DNA of 64,000 nt. Origin: an uncultured Flavobacteriaceae bacterium (GTDB lineage Bacteria > Bacteroidota > Bacteroidia > Flavobacteriales > Flavobacteriaceae). Shown one piece after another: positions 42,970-49,606 of the stretch. Position numbers and translations under genes: made by a program. The notes under the pieces were generated by a model. It saw nothing but the letters and a program-made list of their open reading frames with translations. It was not told the origin of the DNA and did not search any database. Positions within the stretch are counted from its first letter, which is position 1. Every line of letters starts with the position of its first letter. The stretch is from NCBI GenBank assembly GCA_913065125.1, contig CAJYAG010000001.1:682001-746000 (forward strand), in the 5' to 3' direction.

Positions 42970-43923
42970 CTATTTAAAAAAACTATCTACAAACTCGTGT
43001 TTGTTAAAGACTTGTAAATCGTCGATTCCTTCTCCTACTCCAATATATTTTACAGGAATTTGAAACTGATCTGAAATTCCGATGACAACGCCTCCTTTTG
43101 CTGTTCCGTCTAATTTGGTAACCGCTAAACTTGTTACTTCTGTAGCTTTTGTAAATTGTTTTGCTTGTTCAAAAGCATTTTGTCCGGTTGAACCATCCAA
43201 AACCAACAACACATCGTGTGGTGCATCTGCAACTACTTTTTGCATTACAGTTTTAATCTTTACCAACTCGTTCATTAAATTGATTTTGTTATGTAATCTT
43301 CCTGCCGTATCAATAATCACCACATCAGCATTTTGTGCTTTTGCAGATTGTAGCGTATCAAATGCCACAGAAGCTGGATCTGAACCCATTTCTTGACGTA
43401 CAATTGGCACATCTACTCTATCAGCCCAAACTTGCAATTGATCGATTGCAGCTGCTCTAAATGTATCTCCAGCTCCTAAAACAACTTTTAGGCCTTTCTT
43501 TTTAAACTGAGAAGCTAACTTACCAATCGTAGTTGTTTTTCCAACTCCATTTACACCAACAACCATAATTACATATGGCTTTTTATCCGCTGGAATTGAA
43601 AACTCTGTTTGATCATCAACATTTGTTTCAGACAATAGACCCGCAATTTCTTCTCTTAAAATCTGATTTAACTCTTCGGTTCCTAAGTATTTATCTTTTG
43701 CAACACGTGCTTCAATTCTGTCAATAATTTTTAGTGTTGTATCTACACCAACATCAGAAGTAACTAATACTTCTTCTAAATTATCTAACACATCATCATC
43801 TACGGTTGCTTTTCCGGCAACTGCTTTTGATAATTTAGTAAAGAAACTCGATTTGGTTTTTTCCAATCCTTTGTCTAAGGTTTCTTTTTTTTCTTTTGAA
43901 AATATATTTTTTAAAAAGCTCAT
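42970..43923 (-). CDS. ftsY: Signal recognition particle receptor FtsY
   Basis: A 317-residue SRP GTPase that docks ribosome-SRP complexes at the SecYEG translocon. A short N-terminal basic segment (SFLKNIFSKEKKETLDKGLEKTKSSFF) targets the membrane in place of the long acidic A domain of E. coli. The N domain helices follow, then the G domain: GVNGVGKTTTIGKLA (P-loop), GDTFRAAAIDQLQVW (G2), DTAGRLHN (G3), TKLDGTAKGG (G4). It works with the SRP RNA, whose gene lies at 53.0 kb in this window, and with Ffh. It lies in the same region as rpmB-rpmG-DUF4295, the conserved Bacteroidota order, but is separated from them by a terminator. Confidence 0.97.
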   Translation of the reverse strand: MSFLKNIFSKEKKETLDKGLEKTKSSFFTKLSKAVAGKATVDDDVLDNLEEVLVTSDVGVDTTLKIIDRIEARVAKDKYLGTEELNQILREEIAGLLSETNVDDQTEFSIPADKKPYVIMVVGVNGVGKTTTIGKLASQFKKKGLKVVLGAGDTFRAAAIDQLQVWADRVDVPIVRQEMGSDPASVAFDTLQSAKAQNADVVIIDTAGRLHNKINLMNELVKIKTVMQKVVADAPHDVLLVLDGSTGQNAFEQAKQFTKATEVTSLAVTKLDGTAKGGVVIGISDQFQIPVKYIGVGEGIDDLQVFNKHEFVDSFFK

Positions 43924-44007
43924 TTTCTTTATTTTATACTGATATAATAGTGTTAGAAATTATATCATTTTTAATGTTTGGCCAAATTGTCATTCTATTT
44001 ACTATCT

Positions 44008-44074
44008 GCGTTAGGGATTGAAGCAAACTACCGTGTAGTGCGTAAAGCCCGACCTGAAAAGGTAACGCCCAAAA
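44008..44074 (+). ncRNA. Structured repeat element B (GCGTTAGGGATTGAA...AACGCCC)
   Basis: A compact fold can be drawn by eye: GCGTT (44008-44012) with AACGC (44064-44068); GGG (44014-44016) with CCC (44048-44050); a hairpin ACTAC/GTAGT (44027-44039) with a three-base loop; and ACCT/AGGT (44052-44063) closed by a GAAA tetraloop. The conserved pieces match element A at 24.7 kb. It lies in the leader space between ftsY and the DUF4295 terminator, on the strand opposite to both genes. It is a possible Flavo-1-type RNA or a miniature repeat. Confidence 0.5.
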
Positions 44075-44091
44075 ATACGGTTTTAATAAAC

Positions 44092-44125
44092 AACAAAAAA
44101 GCTACTCTCAATAGAAAGTAGCTTT
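44092..44125 (-). terminator. Terminator of the rpmB-rpmG-DUF4295 operon
   Basis: On the minus strand AAAGCTACT and AGTAGCTTT pair around a 10-base loop, followed by six T. Confidence 0.82.
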
Positions 44126-44147
44126 GTATGTTTTTGGTGTAAAGTGA

Positions 44148-44300
44148 TTACTTTTTTGCTAAAAAGTCATTTACCTTAGATGGATCCATGATTGCTTCAA
44201 CAAATGTATAAGCTCCTGTTTTTGGAGATCTTACCATTTTGATAGCTTTTGATAATCTTTTTGATCCTGTCTGTAACGATGCTACTGATTTCTTTGCCAT
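44148..44300 (-). CDS. DUF4295 small basic protein
   Basis: A 50-residue basic protein read from ATG at 44300 (MAKKSVASLQTGSKRLSKA...) to TAA at 44148, ending VNDFLAKK. It matches DUF4295, a small protein encoded almost always right after rpmB and rpmG in Bacteroidota; its basic charge and context suggest association with the ribosome, which is inference. It starts 12 bases after the rpmG stop and is followed by the operon terminator. Confidence 0.88.
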   Translation of the reverse strand: MAKKSVASLQTGSKRLSKAIKMVRSPKTGAYTFVEAIMDPSKVNDFLAKK

Positions 44301-44312
44301 GTCCTTATCTTA

Positions 44313-44495
44313 TTATTTAATTTCTTTATGAACGGTCATTTTCTTCAAGATTGGATTAAATTTCTTAATCTCTAATCTATCTGGAGTGTTCTTTTTATTT
44401 TTTGTTGTAATATATCTAGAAGTACCTCTTTCTCCTGAAGCTTTATGCTCTGTACATTCTAAAATTACCTGAACTCTATTTCCTTTTTTTGCCAT
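44313..44495 (-). CDS. rpmG: Large ribosomal subunit protein bL33
   Basis: A 60-residue basic protein ([17 protein letters not shown]...[25 protein letters not shown], shown in part). It is of the bL33 family of the 50S subunit near the E site. Only one Cys remains (ECTE), so it is the zinc-free (C-minus) form. It is second in the rpmB-rpmG-DUF4295 operon, 25 bases after the rpmB stop. Confidence 0.96.
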   Translation of the reverse strand: MAKKGNRVQVILECTEHKASGERGTSRYITTKNKKNTPDRLEIKKFNPILKKMTVHKEIK

Positions 44496-44520
44496 CTCGG
44501 TTTACTTTTTTAAGGTTGGA

Positions 44521-44760
44521 TTATTTAGTTAAAAATCCATTAGCTCTAGCTTCTTTTAAGACAGCAGAGATTCCTTTTCTATTAATATTTTTTAACGCAG
44601 AAGCAGAAATTTTTAATGTAATCCATTTATCTTCTTCTGGAATATAAAAACGCTTCACCATTAGGTTAGCATCAAATTTTCTTTTGGTTCTGTTCAATGC
44701 GTGAGAAACATTGTTTCCAACCATTGCTTTTTTTCCTGTAAGTTCACAAACTCTAGACAT
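44521..44760 (-). CDS. rpmB: Large ribosomal subunit protein bL28
   Basis: A 79-residue basic protein. MSRVCELTGKKAMVGNNVSHA, then TKRKFDANL and LKISASALKNINRKG are the family blocks of bL28 of the 50S subunit. The N-terminal zinc-type Cys set is reduced to one Cys. First gene of the operon with rpmG and the DUF4295 gene; a TAAATTTG promoter box lies 39 bases upstream of the ATG. Confidence 0.96.
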   Translation of the reverse strand: MSRVCELTGKKAMVGNNVSHALNRTKRKFDANLMVKRFYIPEEDKWITLKISASALKNINRKGISAVLKEARANGFLTK

Positions 44761-44798
44761 CTTCTGACAGTATTTTAGTGTTATTTCTAAACGAGGTG

Positions 44799-44806
44799 CA
44801 AATTTA
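44799..44806 (-). promoter_or_regulatory. -7 promoter element of the rpmB operon
   Basis: TAAATTTG on the minus strand matches TAnnTTTG, giving a leader of about 32 nt ahead of rpmB. Confidence 0.6.
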
Positions 44807-44836
44807 AGTAATTTTTACACATACAACAAAACAATT

Positions 44837-46087
44837 TCAACTATTTTTTATAATTTCTTTTTGTAAAATTTCTAAGGATTTATTTACCGTTCTATTTATC
44901 ACTTTTTCTCTGGGTTGACCAAAATTAAATTCGCTTACATAAACTGCTGTTTTTGTAGCTAATGCAATAAAAACCACTCCAACTGTTTTATCGGTTTTAT
45001 CGGTAGTTGGACCCGCATTTCCGGTTACCGCAATTGCATAATCTGTATCTAATTTTTTTCTTGCAGCAATTGCCATTTCTTCTGTTACTTCTTTACTTAC
45101 AACTGTAAATTTTGCTAATGTATCTTCAGAAACACCTAACATGCTTTTTTTAGTTTCGGCAGAATAACTGACAATGCTTCCTTTAAAATAGGCTGATGCT
45201 CCTGGAACAGATACCAATGTTGAAGCAATGGTCCCGCCAGTAACACTTTCTGCTGTTGCCACTGTTTTCTTATGCTGAATTAACAATTCCCCAACACTTT
45301 TTTCGATGGAATCACCATCTTCTACTCCAACAATTACATCAGAAATTAAAGATTGAATTTCTGAAACTTTTTCTTGCAATTCTTTTTCTAAAATATCTTT
45401 ATCATTTCCGTTTCCAGACAAACGCAATCTTACTTTTCCAAAAGAGGGCAAATAGGCTAACTTAATATGGTTTGGCAATGCATTTTCAACATCTTCAATT
45501 CGTTCTGCAATCACACTTTCTCCTTGTCCATAGGTCATAATCGTTTTATGACTGATAAAAGGCAGTTTAAATTCTTTTTGTATTCTTGGTAGAACTTCAC
45601 GCGTCATCAATCCTTTCATTTCATAAGGAACACCTGGTAGCGATACAAAAACGGTATTATTTTCATTGAACCACATTCCTGGTGCTGTTCCAAATTCATT
45701 TTTTAAGTAAATCGCTTTTGATGGCAATTGTGCTTGATGTCTTTGAATTTCTTTAAATGGATGATTGATTTTTTGAAACAATGCTTTAATATGTTCTACA
45801 ACTTCTGGATACTCTATCAGTTCTGTGTCATTAAAATATGCTGCAATTGTTTTCTTTGTGATGTCGTCTTTAGTTGGACCTAACCCTCCAGTTAGAATCA
45901 CAATATCTACTCGTTCTTGCGCTTCTTTTAAGGCATTTAAAATATGTTGCTCGTCATCTTGAATCGATGAAATTTGATACACAGAAACTCCGATTTTATT
46001 CAACTCAACTCCAATCCATTGCGAATTGGTATCTACAATTTGTCCGATAAGAATTTCGTCTCCAATAGTAATAATTTCTGCTTTCAT
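44837..46087 (-). CDS. cinA: CinA-family nicotinamide-nucleotide amidase
   Basis: A 416-residue two-domain protein starting MKAEIITIGDEILIGQ at 46087. The N-terminal MoaB/CinA domain (1-170) shows VDTNSQWIGVELN, ILTGGLGPTKDDITKKTIA, and SLPGVPYEMKGLM. The C-terminal 160 residues form the NMN deamidase domain (AESVTGGTIASTLVSVPGAS, KGSIVSYSAETK, AVTGNAGPTTDKTDKTVG), with Ser and Lys catalytic residues. It recycles nicotinamide nucleotides and may act as an ADP-ribose pyrophosphatase. An upstream frame reads through the octamer array and is not considered coding. Transcribed alone, downstream of a repeat-filled gap. Confidence 0.94.
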   Translation of the reverse strand: MKAEIITIGDEILIGQIVDTNSQWIGVELNKIGVSVYQISSIQDDEQHILNALKEAQERVDIVILTGGLGPTKDDITKKTIAAYFNDTELIEYPEVVEHIKALFQKINHPFKEIQRHQAQLPSKAIYLKNEFGTAPGMWFNENNTVFVSLPGVPYEMKGLMTREVLPRIQKEFKLPFISHKTIMTYGQGESVIAERIEDVENALPNHIKLAYLPSFGKVRLRLSGNGNDKDILEKELQEKVSEIQSLISDVIVGVEDGDSIEKSVGELLIQHKKTVATAESVTGGTIASTLVSVPGASAYFKGSIVSYSAETKKSMLGVSEDTLAKFTVVSKEVTEEMAIAARKKLDTDYAIAVTGNAGPTTDKTDKTVGVVFIALATKTAVYVSEFNFGQPREKVINRTVNKSLEILQKEIIKNS

Positions 46088-46096
46088 TTTTTTTAG

Positions 46097-46128
46097 TTGC
46101 AAAGACTCAAAGTTGCAAAGGCTCAAAG
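46097..46128 (-). repeat. Octamer tandem array (CTTTGNNN)4 in the cinA leader
   Basis: On the minus strand, four 8-base units each beginning CTTTG (CTTTGAGC, CTTTGCAA, CTTTGAGT, CTTTGCAA) end about ten bases before the ATG of cinA. A near-identical array precedes menD. Confidence 0.85.
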
Positions 46129-46175
46129 TTTTACTTTTAACTTTTTGTGATTTATTTTCTCTGTTTGACTTAAGT

Positions 46176-46214
46176 GTTCTCGATACATCACGCTAAAAGG
46201 CGCGACACTCGAAC
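46176..46214. repeat. Dispersed inverted repeat, family 2
   Basis: GTTCTCGATACATCACGC ... GACACTCGAAC is an imperfect palindrome and is the reverse complement, with a few changes, of 24757-24793. Confidence 0.75.
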
Positions 46215-46269
46215 GGACAAACTATTTACTGATAACTATTAAGTGTTCATTGATAACTGTTCATTGCTC

Positions 46270-46300
46270 ACTGATAACTGATAACTGATAACTGATAACT
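46270..46300. repeat. Heptamer tandem repeat (GATAACT)4
   Basis: Four copies of GATAACT, with degenerate copies to the left from about 46219 (gataact, gttcatt units). It runs up to the stop codon of the FAH-family gene. Confidence 0.85.
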
Positions 46301-46907
46301 ACTTTACTCTAATCTGAAACGCTTGTTTCCCTTCAATGGTTCCAGTTAACACATCGTTTTCTACAACTTTTCCTACTCCAGCCGGAGTTCCTGTAAAAAT
46401 AATATCTCCTTTTTTGAGTGTAAAAAACTGTGAAACATAAGATATCAATTCGTCTGTTTTCCAAAGCATTGCATTTGTATTTCCGTCTTGAACAATTTCT
46501 CCGTTTTTATCTAATTGAAATTTTAAATTTTCTAAATCAAACTGTTCTTTCGGATAAAACTCACCAATAACTGCACTTCCGTCAAAAGCTTTTGCTTTTT
46601 CCCAAGGAAAACCATTTTCTTTACAATGTTGCTGCACATCTCTTGCGGTAAAATCGATTCCTAAACCGATTTCATCATAATATTTATGTGCAAATTTTGA
46701 TTCTATATGTTTTCCTACTTTATTGATTTTTACTAAAACCTCCACTTCATAATGAACATCATTAGAAAAAGGCGGAATAAAAAATGGATTTTTACGTGGT
46801 AAAATAGCAGAATCTGGTTTCAGAAAAATAATTGGATTTTCTGGTTTTTCATTTGCTAATTCTTCGATGTGTTTTGCGTAATTGCGCCCAATACAAATTA
46901 TTTTCAT
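46299..46907 (-). CDS. Fumarylacetoacetate hydrolase family protein
   Basis: A 202-residue protein with the FAH beta-sandwich fold. ICIGRNYAKHIEELANEKPENPIIFLKPDSAI near the start, VHYEVEVLVKINK with two metal-binding Glu, GLGIDFTARDVQ with the metal-binding Asp, and IIFTGTPAGVG near the end are family blocks; one Mg2+ is bound. Members are acylpyruvate hydrolases or oxaloacetate decarboxylases; the short single-domain form suggests acylpyruvase/oxaloacetate decarboxylase (YcgM type). Its leader is made of AATTACG-type repeats. It is upstream of cinA on the same strand but separated by a 211-base repeat-filled gap. Confidence 0.92.
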   Translation of the reverse strand: MKIICIGRNYAKHIEELANEKPENPIIFLKPDSAILPRKNPFFIPPFSNDVHYEVEVLVKINKVGKHIESKFAHKYYDEIGLGIDFTARDVQQHCKENGFPWEKAKAFDGSAVIGEFYPKEQFDLENLKFQLDKNGEIVQDGNTNAMLWKTDELISYVSQFFTLKKGDIIFTGTPAGVGKVVENDVLTGTIEGKQAFQIRVK

Positions 46908-46908
46908 A

Positions 46909-46990
46909 AATAATTACGAATTATAAATTACGAATTACAAATTTGCCGTTTAGCTTTATTCGTAATTGAAAATTGTTTATTGATAATTGT
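46909..46990. repeat. AT-rich repeat array in the FAH-family gene leader
   Basis: AATTACG/AATTATA-type units are repeated just before the start codon, followed by degenerate attgataattgttcactg copies related to the 46.2 kb array. Confidence 0.6.
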
Positions 46991-47006
46991 TCACTGATTA
47001 CTGAAA

Positions 47007-47846
47007 TTACGGAATCCAAACTTTAGGGAAATTCGGTTTACGTTTTTCTAAAAACGCATCTCTTCCTTCTTTTGCTTCATCTGTCATGTAGGCTAAACGT
47101 GTTGCTTCACCAGCAAACACTTGTTGCCCAACCATTCCGTCATCGGTTAAATTCATGGCAAACTTTAGCATTTTTATGGATGTTGGCGATTTCTCTAAAA
47201 TTTCTTGCGCCCATTGAAAAGCTGTATCTTCTAATTCATCATGCGGAACAACGGCATTTACCATTCCCATTTCATACGCTTCTTGAGCAGAATAATTTCT
47301 TCCTAAAAAGAAAATTTCTCTCGCTCTTTTCTGGCCAACCATTTTTGCTAAATATGCTGATCCGTAACCGCCATCAAAAGACGTTACATCGGCATCGGTT
47401 TGTTTAAAAATTGCGTGTTCTTTAGATGCTAATGTTAAATCACAAACAACATGTAAACTATGTCCGCCACCAACTGCCCAACCTGGAACAACGCAAATAA
47501 CTGCTTTTGGCATAAAACGAATTAATCGCTGAACTTCTAAAATATTTAATCGGTGATACCCATCTTCACCAACATAACCTTGATGTCCACGTGCTTTTTG
47601 GTCGCCACCAGAACAAAACGAATACACTCCGTCTTTTGTACTTGGTCCTTCAGCAGATAATAGAACTACTCCGATTGAAGTATCTTCACCTGCATCGTAA
47701 AATGCGTCGTATAATTCTGAAGTAGTTTTGGGACGAAAAGCATTTCTTACATTTGGTCTGTTAAACGCAATTCTTGCAACTCCGTTTGATTTCTTATAGG
47801 TAATATCTTCGTATTCTTTGACAGTTTTCCAGTCTGCTTTTATCAT
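47007..47846 (-). CDS. menB: 1,4-dihydroxy-2-naphthoyl-CoA synthase
   Basis: A 279-residue crotonase-fold enzyme that closes the second ring of the menaquinone precursor from O-succinylbenzoyl-CoA. KKSNGVARIAFNRPNVRNAFRPKT, YSFCSGGDQKARGHQGYVG (oxyanion loop), PGWAVGGGHSLHVVCDLTLAS, and TDADVTSFDGGYGSAYLAK, with the catalytic Asp, are diagnostic of MenB. The C-terminal NFPKVW is typical. Membrane-bound menaquinone is the respiratory quinone of this phylum. menD lies 1.8 kb further along on the same strand, so the pathway genes are near but interrupted. A TATTTTTG box lies 59 bases upstream. Confidence 0.96.
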   Translation of the reverse strand: MIKADWKTVKEYEDITYKKSNGVARIAFNRPNVRNAFRPKTTSELYDAFYDAGEDTSIGVVLLSAEGPSTKDGVYSFCSGGDQKARGHQGYVGEDGYHRLNILEVQRLIRFMPKAVICVVPGWAVGGGHSLHVVCDLTLASKEHAIFKQTDADVTSFDGGYGSAYLAKMVGQKRAREIFFLGRNYSAQEAYEMGMVNAVVPHDELEDTAFQWAQEILEKSPTSIKMLKFAMNLTDDGMVGQQVFAGEATRLAYMTDEAKEGRDAFLEKRKPNFPKVWIP

Positions 47847-47904
47847 AATAGCTGTTTTTTATCGTTATGATTTAAAATCTAAAAGAACTTTAAATTTCTA
47901 ATTA

Positions 47905-47912
47905 CAAAAATA
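47905..47912 (-). promoter_or_regulatory. -7 promoter element of menB
   Basis: TATTTTTG on the minus strand matches TAnnTTTG and would give a leader of about 50 nt. Confidence 0.4.
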
Positions 47913-48012
47913 GCATATTAAGAACTATTATTTACAATTTTATAGAAGGTTTGTAAATAGCACCATTTATCTGAAAAAAATAGTATTTTTATCCTCAATA
48001 TTTTTACATTTT

Positions 48013-49179
48013 ATGAGAAAAATTCTTCCACTTATATTCCTTTTTATTTTTAGCATTTCTGCTGTTGGTCAAAAATTAGTTACCAAAAAATACGAATCTG
48101 AAGAATTACAAGATATTAGAACATTACAAATTCATCTCCCTAAAGGCTACGAAAGAGATACAATTTCAAATTACCCTTTAACAATTGTGTTAGATTCAGA
48201 ATACCTCTTCGATTTGTATGTTGGAAATTCGCAATTGTTTTCTCATACAGACAAAGCTCCAAAACAAATTGTAGTTGGAATTGAAATGGCAAACACACGC
48301 TTAAGAGATGCTTCTTTTGACGAAACTAGAAATAGTGCTTTAACTGCAGATAGTAGAAGTTTTATCAAGTTTATCAAAGAAGAAGTATTACCTTATATAG
48401 AAGGAAATTATAAAACATCACCTTTTTTAACCATTGTTGGAAACGGAATTACAGCAAATTTAATTACTCACTTTTTAAAAGACGAAACGCCAATTTTTAA
48501 CGCTTATGTTTGCCTAAACCCAACGTTTAGTCCAGATATAAGTATTCAAATGGAATCGTATGATTTAGACAAACTGAGTTCAATTGATAACACCTATTAC
48601 TTTTATTATAACGACGGTACATTTATTAGCAACGAAAAGCAACAACGAATTGGTTTATTAAAAGCATATTTAAATTCTTTATCAATTAAAAATTTTAATG
48701 TTAAATATGATTTTATAGACAACTCACCAAGTAACGTTTCTGCAATTGGAGAAGGGATTTCGAGAGCTTTTGACAAGATCTTTGAAATTTATTCTGGAAT
48801 TAACAAAGAAGAGTTTGAAACAAAAATAAAAAATTTATCTCCGCTTGATGCCATCACCTATTTAGAAAATAAGTACATAGAAATTGATTATTTATTTGGC
48901 TCTAATTTAGGAATAAGAGAAATAGATATTATCGCCATTGAAAGCATAATTATTGAAAAAGAAAATGGCGATTATTTAAAAGATTATGGCGAAATGATTT
49001 TAAATTTATATCCATTTTCCCCATTAGGACATTATTATCTTGGAAGATATTACGAAGCTGGTCAAAATTATTCGAAAGCTTTAGAACAATATCGATTGGG
49101 TTACGGAAAAATGGATCCGGCAGATCCAAATGCAGATAAATTTTATCAAAATGTACAACGAATGCTTAGAAAAGGATAA
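48013..49179 (+). CDS. Esterase-fold exported protein lacking the nucleophile motif, with C-terminal TPR-like part
   Basis: A 388-residue protein. Signal peptide 1-20 (ending AVGQ). Residues 25-270 resemble the esterase D/Fes alpha/beta-hydrolase family: TLQIHLPKGYERD, YPLTIVLDSEYLFDLY, KQIVVGIEMANTRLRDA, FIKFIKEEVLPYIEGNY. Where such enzymes have Gly-x-Ser-x-Gly, this one has IVGNGITANL (142-150), with Asn144 in place of the Ser, so it is probably not an active esterase. The last 60 residues (PLGHYYLGRYYEAGQNYSKALEQYRLGY) are a TPR-like helical hairpin, suggesting protein binding. It lies alone on the plus strand between menB and the S1 gene. Confidence 0.8.
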   Translation: MRKILPLIFLFIFSISAVGQKLVTKKYESEELQDIRTLQIHLPKGYERDTISNYPLTIVLDSEYLFDLYVGNSQLFSHTDKAPKQIVVGIEMANTRLRDASFDETRNSALTADSRSFIKFIKEEVLPYIEGNYKTSPFLTIVGNGITANLITHFLKDETPIFNAYVCLNPTFSPDISIQMESYDLDKLSSIDNTYYFYYNDGTFISNEKQQRIGLLKAYLNSLSIKNFNVKYDFIDNSPSNVSAIGEGISRAFDKIFEIYSGINKEEFETKIKNLSPLDAITYLENKYIEIDYLFGSNLGIREIDIIAIESIIIEKENGDYLKDYGEMILNLYPFSPLGHYYLGRYYEAGQNYSKALEQYRLGYGKMDPADPNADKFYQNVQRMLRKG

Positions 49180-49183
49180 AGAT

Positions 49184-49600
49184 TTAGTTTACCAATTCTA
49201 AACCATCTTCTTTAATCAAGATTGTTTTTTCTTTATACAAAGTACCTACAGCCCTTTTAAACGCTTTTTTACTCATCAATAATTTACGTTTAATTTCTTC
49301 AGGAGAACTTTTATCTGTCAATGGTAAAAACCCATCGTGATCGTAAATTGCTTCAACCACTTTTTCGGTGTCCAAAGAAATTGCATTTCTAAAACCTTGT
49401 GGTTGTAATGAAACATCAATTTTACCATCTTCTCTAATGTTTTTGATGTAACCTGCTATTCGTTGATTTTCTCTTAATTCCTGAAAAACTTCATTTCTAT
49501 ATAACAAGCCTTCATATTCTTCATCAATTAAAACCGAAAACCCTAAATGTGTTTCTGCTTCAATAATTAACGATACTTTATCTCCTACTTCTAAATCCAT
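49184..49600 (-). CDS. Short CvfB-like S1 RNA-binding protein
   Basis: A 138-residue protein. Residues 1-65 form an S1-like OB fold (GDKVSLIIEAETHLGFSVLIDEEYEGLLYRNEVF, then GYIKNIREDGKIDVSLQP). Residues 80-135 form a winged helix (EAIYDHDGFLPLTDKSSPEEIKRKLLMSKKAFKRAVGTLYKE). This is the C-terminal half of CvfB, an RNA-binding regulator of virulence genes in Firmicutes; full-length family members (about 280 aa) carry additional S1 domains upstream. The short version is probably a complete protein here since the ATG lies six bases after the menD stop, in an operon. It likely binds nucleic acid; target unknown. Confidence 0.85.
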   Translation of the reverse strand: MDLEVGDKVSLIIEAETHLGFSVLIDEEYEGLLYRNEVFQELRENQRIAGYIKNIREDGKIDVSLQPQGFRNAISLDTEKVVEAIYDHDGFLPLTDKSSPEEIKRKLLMSKKAFKRAVGTLYKEKTILIKEDGLELVN

Positions 49601-49606
49601 AATATG

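Noticed and set aside
43082..43396. Plus-strand open frame inside ftsY
   Set aside because: Shadow of the ftsY coding sequence; the composition follows the reverse complement of the GTPase codons.
46088..46126. N-terminal extension of CinA
   Set aside because: The added residues come from the CTTTG octamer array; MKAEIITIGDEIL is the family start.
46270..46300. CRISPR array
   Set aside because: The repeats are only 7 bp and directly tandem, without spacers, and no cas gene is near.
49184..49600. Truncated (broken) CvfB gene
   Set aside because: It looks like an S1 plus winged-helix half protein, but its start lies at normal operon spacing behind menD and no remnant of further S1 domains is seen upstream.
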